A stretch of 64,000 nucleotides of DNA from Anas platyrhynchos (lineage: Eukaryota > Chordata > Aves > Anseriformes > Anatidae): positions 46,105,501 to 46,169,500 of the forward strand of contig NC_092591.1 of assembly GCF_047663525.1 (NCBI RefSeq), read 5' to 3'. Under the pieces are notes generated by a model. The model had not been told where the DNA came from. It worked only from the letters and a program-made list of their open reading frames with translations, and ran no database searches. Shown here piece after piece: positions 46,201 through 58,200 of this stretch; positions within the stretch are counted from its first letter, which is position 1, and every line of letters begins with the position of its first letter. A program made the position numbers and the translations under genes.

Positions 46201-49200
46201 TGGAATCGAGGTGTGTGTGTTAATTGTATGGGAAAAATATTTTGTTTCCTTCTAGAATGCAAACTCCTGCCCAGTGGATCGAATCCTCTTTAAGTACATT
46301 AGCATTCGGGCGCATTTTGGTGGTAAAATCTTAAAAAAGGTAAGCTTTACTACTGTAGTACAAAACCCAAATGGCCACAAAAAAGCTATTCAAAGGCTTA
46401 CTTTTTTAGCACATGTGTCTGATAGTTGGTAGCCACGTGAATTATTTCTTTCCTGATCTGAGGTTGCCTTTTAAGGCACTGTTATAAATTTTCCTCATCT
46501 TTAACCACATTTCCTTCATCAGAGTGTGTGGATTGAAGTGTGGTGCTGGCTCAGAAGGCAAAAAGGATTTTACAACTGTGTTTTTGTATAGTTTGCCTCT
46601 AAGCTGTTCTGCACTGATAAGCCAGTTCCCGAGGGGAAAGTGCCCAGTGTTGTGCAAGTACTGTACAATACCAACAGGAACAATGTGGGTTAAACGTACC
46701 TGACCTGTTCCTTATGTCTTGCTACCAGCTCTGTTGTGTAGCAGCTGGGTTTGTAAGGGGAGAGGGAGGAAGAGGAGGCTGCAGTTGAGCTCGTAAAGGC
46801 AGAGGTTGAGTGTGGTGATGGTCTCTCACAAAACAATATTGAAGTTGTCGCTGTCCTTGTTAAATCAGTATCTGAAACGTACCGTGTTTCGGAGGGCATC
46901 TGAGTTCATTATGTTTTCATAAACTGAAGGTTTATTATTGCTTACATTTTAGCAGAGGTATGATTACTGAGACTTAAATAAATTATAATTTAGGGGGGAG
47001 AAGATAAGCTTGCTCTCTTAGGTTTTGTTTTGGGATTTTTTTATTTGTTTGACTACTTTTGATCTTATTCAGAAACTTTTTGTTCCACTGCTTCTTAAAA
47101 GAGTTCTCTGTGGTTGTCAGCATCTGACAATAGACATGAGATCTGTTGAGCTTGGCTTAAAGTATTTGATCACGTCTGAGATGTGTTGAATGAACTCAAA
47201 TGAAGGATCAGATTTGTGGTGGCCACTCGGTTCACTCATGTTTAGGTTTTGCTGCTGTTACTGCTCATGTGACAATGGATTTTAGAAGTGGCACGTTCTG
47301 CATACAACGTGAATCCCTCTTTTATCCAGATTCCTGTTGAGAACACACAAACTCAGGGTAACGATGGAGAGGATGATCCAACCTTCTGCGAGGTGTGTGG
47401 CAGAAGTGACCGTGAGGATCGCCTGCTGCTGTGCGATGGCTGTGATGCAGGGTAAGAAAGATGTGAAGGGAGTACAGCACCTGTGTGATTGACACTTGCA
47501 TTCTTTATGCCTCCCTGAAAAGGTGCATGACTTGTCCCAGTTGACTGGGCTTTAATGTTGCGTGCGAGAGCTTGAGATTTACAGTTCCATGAAATGTTGA
47601 GGTATTTTCTGTATAGCCACATCTATTAGATGATTATTTTATTCTTGCTTACTGCTGTGTTTACCTGACATCTTTTTTTCTTCCTCCTGGAAAAATAAAA
47701 TAATTTTTCAACTGCTCAGTAGAGGCACCAAGGAACTGATATGTGACTTTGGGCCTATAGTCTCCTGCTAGAGTTTCAACTTGTTCTACTGTTTGAATCA
47801 GTCTTGCAGCATTGTCAGTTTGATGGCAGAAGTCCCCTATTGAACAAAATGAGATGCTTCTTTGAACGAATTGGTAGAATAATCTCTTAAAGGTGGCTTT
47901 TATCAAGCTTACAAGGTAACTGGTAGGTTTAGTTTTGTATTTGTGTTCTGTAACCTCCATGTGCATTGATTCACCTTCTAAACAGAAGATGCAATCGGGA
48001 ACACTAAATATTGTTAAGCATGTCATCAATACGCTGAGCAACAAGTGCAGTTTAAAATACTTGGGGGGGGGGGAATTTGGCTGAGATTATTCCTAGGAAA
48101 ATGTGGTATGGCTTGCTTCAAACCCTGTTTTTATTCCTTCACGTTCTCTCTGACCTGACACTGCATTGAAAACTTCATCAGTTATTTTTCCATCAGGCTT
48201 ATAGCCAAAGGAGTCATCCTGTCTTTCCATAAATATGGAAGATAGCACTGGCTTCAGAAACACTATAAAGTCCTGATTTTTCTGTCATTTTAAAGAATTG
48301 ACTTGAAGATGGGTATCAAAATGAAAAACAGGGCTAGCTTTGTGGCCAAAATTCCTGAATTCCATAGATGTCATTTTTCTTATGATTTGTGAGGACGGAG
48401 ACAGAATAGTAAGGCAGAAGATTCCCTAATGGCCCAGAAAAGAAGTCTGAAACCAGTTCACCACTGGCAGTCACAAAGAGTCCAAGAGAAGTGTAGAGAA
48501 CTTGACTGCTGATGTCTTTTTCCCGCTGTTTTGCACAGGTATAATCCTGGCCAGAGTGCTTGGGTGCACAGTGTTTGTGCTTGTGAGTGGGTGGGCACAT
48601 GAGTACATGTAAATGAGACTGAGAGAATGAGTGTGAATAAAATCAATTTACCTCTGAGTTGCTTGCAAAGCAAATACCACCTTACCTTTACATAAGGTCT
48701 GGCACTGAGTTTTGTTATGATGTTTTTGTGTGTGATTGGGTTCTTTCAATATCCGGGGAGCTCTTAAATAGCTGTTGCAATAGGTTTTCCAGTGTCCAGG
48801 GTTTTCAAATGCTACTTCAGAAAGCCCAGGGATAATATAAAATGTGTTTAACAAAGCTCTTGCTATAAGGACTTTTGTTATGACTTCAGCCTGAACAATG
48901 TTACTTGTCAGAATACCACTTTAGGGAAATTATCTCATACCTGGTAGCTGGCAATTGGAGAAAGAGCTCTCCTTTCCCAGATAAGGAAAATACTTTGCTA
49001 CTCTAACATAGCGATTTTTTGCAAACATAATTTTTCAACTTCCTCTTCTTGTGTTTCTGAGAGTGTAAAATCTCATCTGCTCAGATGTGCTCTTCCCTGC
49101 AATAAGGACATGATATTCCATTTTGTGTTTATAATTAATACATTTTAGCATAAACATAATAGCAGGTTTTGCAATCTAGTCACAAATTGAGTTAATCGCA

Positions 49201-52200
49201 ACTTCATGGAACAGATTTGAAAGACAAAATCTGAAATTGGAGCAGTAGGTGGGAGGTGAATGAGCAGTTGTATTCTCTCTGCAGTTTTTTTTTTTTTGTG
49301 TGCATCCTACTGTTGCTCGACTGGGGAACTTGTTCTACACACTCTGTTTTGATGGGAAGCATCTCATTTATTGGGAAGTCTGAATTCTTTTTAGCAGTGT
49401 AACTTGAAGAGGAGTTGCTTTAGAAATTCTGGGCTACTAATGTGTTCCTTTGTGTGTGTGTTAATTTAATGGCTGAAAGTGGAATAGAGTGAATTATGGA
49501 GCCAAAGTTGGGTAATATTAAAAGGTTTTCCAGGATAGCTTCTCTTTGGCTAGAAAACACTTCAAAATGCTGAAGGGTGGTGTTCTCCAGGCAGCAAGCA
49601 GGTGTATGAAGGCAGCCAGCTGCACAATGCTCTGCAACCTAGTTCATCCTCTTGTGCAGAAATCCTCATCACTAGTTGTTTTCTTAATCAAGAGCTGTGG
49701 GGGAGGGATGAAATGCGTTTATTTAACATAAGGCATTGCAGCTGACCGGTGCCCAGTCATGCAAAGTAAAATGTGCATAACTCTCGGTTACGGTGATGCC
49801 ACGTTGGTTCTCAGGAAATTGATGTTGTTTCCAGATTGTCTGTCATGTCAGTGCTTCACCAGCTCCTTTCTGTTCTTTTTGCCACCACTAGTCTTGGCTC
49901 TGGCCACTTGTTGTGTTTGAACACTTGTTGAGTTCAAATGGTAAGCACGTACCCCACCATGAGGGTTAAACCAGGCACTTTTCAGGGAGTTATTTGGGCC
50001 TAAAATGATTTAAAAATACATACTAGAATCAAAGACCGTTACACAACTATCAGGTAGCATCATTTCTCTGAAGAATGGTAGAAGAAGATACACAGACTGT
50101 AGTTTCAGGCTTATGGAAATGCATCTGCACTTGGGGTTATGGTCTTATCTTTTCTGTAGTTAGACATAAAGTGCTCTTTTCCCTTGATAAGGAGCACTTT
50201 GTTTGATTTTTGTTTTGTTTCTTTTTCTTTCTCAAGGTATCATATGGAATGCCTTAACCCACCTCTGAGTGAAGTCCCTGTAGATGAATGGTTCTGTCCT
50301 GCCTGTGCTCCCATGGGTATCAGTGCTGCTGCAGGTGAGGGTTTGGTGGTGTGCAATAAGAGTAAACAAGTTTCTCCTGACTTAAATGCTGTGAAGCATG
50401 TCTTGTTTTGAAAACATGTCTAACCCTTGCTCTGATCTGCTTTAGAATAATTGTTGGGCATTCTTCTCTTGAACCTGTTGACTGGTATGGGGTTTTTGTA
50501 ACTGCCAATCCAGATTTTAATAAAAAAATCTATGGAGTTTCTTCTTATAAGCATTCTTCAATTTTTCTGAAGCTAGTCCAGGACCTTAGTGCAATTGTGT
50601 TAAATTACACTGCAAAGAATTTATTAGCACCCTGATCTCAGATGATTGCCAAGGTGGTAGTGTTCTGTTTTACCTAGAAAACCTTGTTTCTGTGTCACAG
50701 TCTGCAGTAGTATTGGTGGTGTCTGTATTCATTTCTTTTTGAGAGGATGAGGTCCATGTTTGGAGGCCATTTGACTTAAGAAGGGGAATGCAGATTGTTC
50801 TTGTCCCAGATTCTCGAATGCTTTCACCTGTAGAGAGAGAAGTGACCTGGACATCTTTTCTTTCAAGATACAGATCACGTGAGTGAAGAAGAGGTTGCTG
50901 CCCTCGTGGCTGACGTTATTCCTACCACTAGCAGGCTACGTCCTCACGTCCGAACCCGAGCTATAGCCAGGACTCGGCAGAGTGAGCGAGTTCGGGCAAC
51001 AGTGAACAGAAACCGGATAACAACTGCGCAACAAATTCAGGTATGTAGAATTATTTGCTAACGAGCTTCTGGAAGAACCTTGTGGAAGAGCTGAAATGCA
51101 TCTCAACCCTGGCGTAGCTCATCTGTCTGAGTGCTGACCACCCATAGCAAAACGGTCAGTAGCTGTGGAGTTCTTGTTTTTTATTAATTGAGACGTAACA
51201 CAAGTGGCTTTGCAGCATGCAAGCAAGATTGTCTTTATTTTTAAATCTGTAGTAGCTTCTTCTCTTTATCTGCATTTTTATTACTTCAGCCATGAACAAA
51301 ATTATATTCTTGTTCCCAGCAGGTGTTAGTTCATAATTTGTGCACTGTTCCTATGTTTTAGTGTGCCTGTTTATTTGAGCTTTGTGGATTTGCTTGTTTG
51401 TCCTCCTACCCCCTTCCCAGTAGCAGTTGGATCTGTTGGCCACCTTCAGCCAAACCGGAGGGAAAAAAATATTAAGTTTTATTTTTTTAACAGTTAGCCT
51501 CCTATTAAGCAGTGCAAACCCAAATCCTAGTGTCCTTGCTGATGTGGTGGTGTGAATTCAACCTCATTAATAGATTCCCCAGAATCTATGCAAAATCCCT
51601 GAGGTACTTGAAATCCTTTACTCATGGACCTGCTTACTGAACAAATAGAGACGGGTGAAGTGATGCTGTCTGAAATAATTGGGATCCTTTAGGTAACAAT
51701 TACTGTGCTGCAAAGTGAGCACTTTCAAACTGGGGATCTCCTGCCTGTCTTCCCCTCTGGCTTTAGCCCTTCGCTTCCGTAAATATAAGAAGCCTTAATT
51801 TGCACAGGAACATATTGTGACTTAGAGCCTGTAAATAACCTCTGTGGGACTAGTGATATGTTAATTGTTTTTTCATTAGTGCCCCGAGATGGAGAAAGCC
51901 CTGAGCAACCTCGTTTGAATTCAGTGTTGTCCCAGCCATGAACAGAAGGGTTAGACCTCCTTAGGGAACCCCTTGGTTCTGTCCAACTTGAATTGCTCCA
52001 TAGTTCTACGTAAGCTTTCTATCATCTGACAATAACATGCTCTTTTGGTTTTGACTGTATTGCCTTTTTTTCCAAGGATAAGAAAATATATTAAAAAAAA
52101 AAAAAAAGAGAGAAAAGAGTGGATAAAACTAAATGTTTCTTCAAGTCAGTCAGTTGGCTGTGGATTTCAGGCTGTGTTAGGTGCAGAGGCTCTCGTTAGA

Positions 52201-55200
52201 GTGTGAAGTACAGATGGGCAAAAGACAGAGTTAGTGGTGAGAGGTCTGGTGGCTAAAGGTTTCCTGTATAATCCAGTTGTAATGGTCAGGTGAGAGAGAA
52301 AAAGAAAATGTACTTAAGGTTGTGAAGTGCCTCAAATTTGTGAGCAACACTTCTATATTCTGTAAGTTCAGGCAGAAAAATAACTTTCCTGAAGACTGGC
52401 TTGAGGGAAGCAAAACAAATGCCAAAATCTGGGCAAGAAAATGTGTAAGCTTTCTTGTCATCTTACTTTCCTACTGGTTGAAGAACAACGGACTGTTAAT
52501 TAGCTCTCTGGAGTATACATGTTGAATCTGTCATCAAAGTCATTATAATTGGAGGAGAGAAATTTTTAGCAAAACCCAAATGGTCTTTATTATAGCTGTT
52601 AATACAGGCTGAAATTGGTGCCTTAGGTTTTTGTCATGTCTGTCCTGCCACTGCAGCGCTGCTAGAAGGAAGGAGGGAGGGGGTTAGAGACGTTCTAGGA
52701 ATATGGTTGGCATGGATATGACATGCTTAACACAGCTTTTGAGAGAAACCTGCTTGTCACCTCTTTCCAACCAAAGGAAGGAACCAGTGCCTCAGAATCC
52801 ATACACTTAATTCAAATATGTTAAACATATTTGAAATGGGGTCGACCCTTTTGTGTAGAGAGGAAGAGGAAGGTGAATCTTGGTGGGGTAGCTGTACTAC
52901 ATTGGCTTTTTGGTCTTCATGGTCTTCATGCTCATCATGCTTTGTGTGATGGGCCAGAGGTCAGTTCGGTGGGCTTGTGGAAGTTCTGCTGAGTGGGAGT
53001 ACTCTGTTAACAAAGTTGGCATTAAGCTACCCATGGCTTGTGATGGTGAGGGAGCCTGAAGGGCAAGGCCAGGTTCTCCTTAATCCAACAACCAATAGGT
53101 GAGAACAGTGCCATAACTGCTTTACTGGCAGCTTGGGCTGCCATCAGTGTTTCTCTCCTGAATGTCAATTCACTTTCTCTTCAAATGCTTTTATACCGAA
53201 CTTGCTGCTGATCTTCAGATACCTTTATCATCTAACTTCTAATCCCCCCCCCAGCATGTGCCGAGGTACCTCATGTCCTCTCTTCTGGATGAAACAATTG
53301 AGGCAGTTGTAGCGGGCCTGAACACAGCCATTTACCAGCGTCCTCTTACACCGCGGGCTCCTGCTAGACAGAAGAGAAAAACAGGTAAGGGCATCAGAAG
53401 CCTTCTGTGGCTCCCACCTGCAAGAATAAAAGCTTTGGGAAAATAAGCCTGAATCATACAAAATACTTTAGAGCAGCTGTGTGCTGCTGCACCTGTGCAG
53501 CTACAGAAGTATGCCCAGTGCATATGTACACGCATAGGTCTGTGTAATTCCCTCCCCAAGATATCTTTTCATTGTAAAGATTACTTTTAAATAAATCCTA
53601 ATGTCTTCACTCTCTTCTGCTGCACTGTTTTATACTGCTGCAGCACACGGTAGGTCACTTTCAGCTGCTTTGTGTGCCATGGGGGTATGGAAGGGGGAGT
53701 GCAGGGTACAACACAGCACCAGCATTTAGCCAGGTACTTGGTTGTCTTGTGTCCCATCAGGTAGGAGGAAGAAGGTAGCAGGCAAAAAAAGAGCTCAGAC
53801 AAAATCTTCTGTTGGGAAGAAGACGTCAGGGACGCAGCTGAAGAGACGCAAGCGTTTAATGAAGAAGAGAAGAGGGAAAAAGATAAGAGTAAGATCGCAT
53901 GTGAGTCTCTGCCAGTATCAGAATCTGCCAGTTTTCTGCTATTTTATCTATCAGATGATTATATCGTGGTATTCAGTAGAAAAATACTGTTTTGTAATGA
54001 TAGCAGGCAGGTTTTTTCTTCTGGTGGAAGTATGTACAGGATGTTATGCCCAGTGTACTGCAGAAAAGTGTATGTACCTAGAAATGAATTGCAAATTCCA
54101 AGCAGGCTTGCTGGATTTGCTTACAAATCCCATTACCTGTGCTGCAGGGATCACACTAAAGCGCGTCCTGCAGGCTTTGTGTTATGCTCTTACCATTAAG
54201 CTCTTGTGTTTACTCAGTACTGGTGTAAGCTCAGCTGAAATTGTCACCACCCACTTCTTTTAACGGACTGTGGTAATTTGCATCTGTGTTGTTGCAAACC
54301 ACGTTAAGTACATGTAAGGGCTCACAAAATCCCTTTCAGTTGTGGGTAGTGTTCTCGGATGAACTATACTGAATACTCTGTACCAGCTTGACTTCTGTCC
54401 TCAGCCACCTTAGCTAGAGGTTATGTTCTACAGACAGCTGACCTCCCAGCCTTTAATAAGGAAGTGACAATTTGGAGTGACTGCCTTACAGATTTGTAGA
54501 AATTTCCCTTGTCTGATCATTTAAGTTACTCTATGCAGTCTCTGTATGGAGTGGCATACAGGCTGTGGTATGTTCTATAAATGCTTTAAAGCAAACAGAA
54601 AATAAATGCGTACTGCTTCTGCTGCTGACAGTAGTAACCTGATCACTGCACTTGCTAAGTGAAGACTTTGTACCTGCCTCTAGCATACAAGTAACCCATC
54701 TCTGTATCTGTGCAGGTAAAAAATGAGGTTACTACTCGCTCCCGTATTGCACGAACTCTCGGTCTTAGTAAACCTGTGCGTGGGGCCTCGATTCCTTCCA
54801 TATACAAACCAACAGAGCCCTCACTTGGTCTGATGAGGGCAGACATTGGTGCAGCTTCTCTGTCCGTGTTTGGAGATCCATACGAGTTGGATCCTTATGA
54901 GAGGTAAGATCCCAGGTCCATGACCACAATCCAAAGTTAATTTCACTGGTGTTGGGTTGTTTGCACTTGTGCATGGATGTATTCCTATCTTCATGAGTAT
55001 TTGAAACTTGGGATGTTAGGATACAGGAGAAGTTCAAGAACTGGGTTATACTTTGGAAAGGAGCTTGTGACTTTCTGCAAAAAGTGTAAATCTCGCACCT
55101 GAAAATGACTTGGGCTACACAGCTCACAATAATGTAATGATGTACTTGTTCTTTCTTCCCTCCTTGGCTGAGTTGCTGAGCTCTTAAAGAATCAGCTGCT

Positions 55201-58200
55201 TTTAAAGGGGTTTGCTGAAATAAGCCGCATGAAAATCTTTAATAAGATCTATGAGGCTATTTAAAGGCTAGAGAATGAAGGAGTCAGATCCCAATAATTG
55301 TTTACTTTAAGTAAAGGTAGCTATCATTTATGTTATATGATAAATGGTGACTTCATGTAGAATTAGGTGGACCTGTGGAATTTTTTATGTTTCTCCTTTC
55401 CAAATCTCCCCTTCTCCAGGTGCTTTAAATTCAGGAGGAATCTCCCTATGCCATAGTTTGTATCACTCCTAAGCTCTGAAATGTGGTGAGGGAGGTATCT
55501 GAAGTTATTGCTGGTGAAATTTAATTTTCTACTGAGCAGACCTTTTTTGATAGTCTCTTAGAAGGAAACTACCCATTTAATATTTAAAAAAATCTCATGA
55601 GATTTAAATGTAGAATTCTACTGTGTAACAGTATGCAGTAACTGCTGTTACACAATTCTGCTTATTAATCAAGAGAAAATAAATATATGGCACAAATCTT
55701 TTTTTTTAAGTATCATGCTCTCTAACAGTACATCTTCTAATCATATTATCTGCTTCATGCATTTGACAATAATTTCAGGGTGTGTGTGTGTTTTATCCAC
55801 AGCAACGAAGAAGTTCCAGCAAATCCAGATTCACCAGTGAGTGCCAAAAGGAGAGTTCTCTCCCAGTCAGCTCTGAGGTCTCACCGTCCTGTAGCTAGAC
55901 CTGTTTCTGTAGGACTTCCCAGGTAAAAATCCATCAAGTGCTGTTTTTATTTTTAAAATTGTATAATGACTCTAAGGACAGGTGATCGTTCTTATTTAAC
56001 TTTTTTCTTACCAGATGTATTTTGTAAGTCTTTCAAGTTGGGATTTCAAATATACTAATGGGGTTGCTAAACAATTCTTAGTCTCATTAACTCTAAAAAA
56101 CAATCAAAATGTCCTGCTCCCATATCTGGGGAGGCAGGGGAAGCTAGGTGCATATCCAAAGGAGGGAACAAGGGGTGTGGCCACATCACTTTACTCCTCT
56201 GTCGTCTGTTGGAGCTCAGAATTGGAAGAAACTGTTTGTTTGAATCTATAATTGAACAATTGCTCTGCTTTGCTGTCTGACAGGTGATTTGTGTGTACTT
56301 GCATGCACGCACATGCGTGTGCGCCCCCCACTACCAGCCCCAGTGGGGTTTCAGGACTAGGGCACAGGATGCAGTGCAGAGAGGTAGGGCACAGAGAGAG
56401 GGGCATGGTGAGAAGAACAGGGATGAGGAAAATGTCTGGAGCAGGTACCAACCAAGTCATGGAAGACTGCAAGGCTGAGGGAGCTGAAGGCTAGGAGAAA
56501 TGCAGAGAGCTCATCTTAACCTGATGAAAGGCGTAAGAGATTTACGTGGCTGTCTTCTAATGCATCTGACTTAAAGCAAAGGTTTGTTTCCTGGGATTCA
56601 GATAGGAAAGGTACAGAAATATCCCAAGTTACCATGGAAATGTTATCTCCATCCTGAAGGAAGCCTTCCAGGAGGCTTTCCATGTCCTCTAAAGTAGCTC
56701 AAGTAACGTGTTCAGCTGAAATTCAGCTTTTCTAAGGGTTTGATTTGCCTGAACCACAGTGAGTTTCCTCGTCCGGCTTAGGTGGCCAATGCTTTTAGCC
56801 CTCCCATATTCTCTTTCTGTTGTATGCTGCAAATTTTTGGTGTGTATTGTTTGGAAACCTTGCTTTGTTGTACAGAAATGAAGTCTAGCTCCCTGAAAAA
56901 GCCAAGTCTATTCGTTCCATTTCAACACCTCTTTTTTTTTTTTTTAAAGACAAACATAAAACCCAGAACTCCACTAAACACACAAGCAAAGAAAAACAAA
57001 CCACCAAAAGCACTCAAACCTTTTTAATCCCCCCAGAATGGTTCATAAAACATGAATCCAGTAAAACCATGCTTTAAGCCCAGAGAAGCTGCAGTTAGAA
57101 CTATTTTCTTAAGATTGTGTAATGCATAAAGGGGAGTGTTTGTTATCCCACGTGTAGGAACACTGCTGTTATTTTTCAGTGTACCTACCCTACTGGTAGG
57201 CACTGATGTGCATTCCAGCAGCTGATGCTAAACACTTCTATGAGGTGCGTCAGTGTTTGGTTTCTTTTTAGATAGTAGCGTAGGTCTAACAGAGTTGTGA
57301 TCCTGTTTTGGTGGGGAGAAGAGACAGCTGGGATGGAAGTATCTGCGTAGCACTGAACAATGCGCTGCCCTGATACGTGACAACGTTGAGCGTCATTCTT
57401 AAATAAGATAAAAAGCATTTGCTTACTAAAGGTCTCAGGAAGCACATAATCATACCGATCTGTAAACACTTTTACAGATAAGTAAATACTTCAACTTCTG
57501 TGTCAGAGAGAGATGGGAGCAGAATTATTCTAGTGAAGCCAAAACTATCAGTGAACTTTCCTGGCTGACCTCTGTTTATACTGTTGGTTTTGGTTTCTTT
57601 TTAATGTAATGTGTGTGTGTAGAACAAGTGCTGTAAGAGTAAAGGAAATGTAACCCCTCTGAAACATGCAGAAGCAGTGTACCTGCCTTGAGTCCTGATC
57701 ACGAAGCAGAAGCTGCCCCCGTGCCTGATCTATTGGGAAGTATCCTGTCTGGACAGAGCATCCTCATGATGAGTAGTTCTGACGTGGTCATCAACAGAGA
57801 TGGTTCTCTGACAGCAAAGAAGGCAGGTAAGGGTTTGGCACTTGCTGTTGTAATTAGCCTGTTTTATCCATGCCTGCCCTGGTCCTATGTCAAAAGTGCA
57901 TGCTCCATAATATATAACCCGTATACTATATAGTAGTATATAACTGATAACATCCTATGTTAAAGTCATTTTTATCAGTTGGCGGCTACAGGATAATACT
58001 CACAAATCTAGTGAGACCCACAGAACAGAATTATTCATTTCTTAAATATTGGCATTTACCTCAAAGGTGCCATTGTCTGACAGTAACCCTTGTGTGTCTG
58101 ATCGAAAGAACTGTTGGACTGCCTTATTACTGTGTGGTATGTCTACAAACCAAAATGGAACTTAAAATAATTAAAATAATTATCTCTGTACTTCTTTTCA

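Noticed and set aside
53742-54263. 173-codon frame running past PHRF1 exon 9
   Set aside because: It is exon 9 read through into its intron; the donor at 53,888 and the exon 10 phase show the real boundary.
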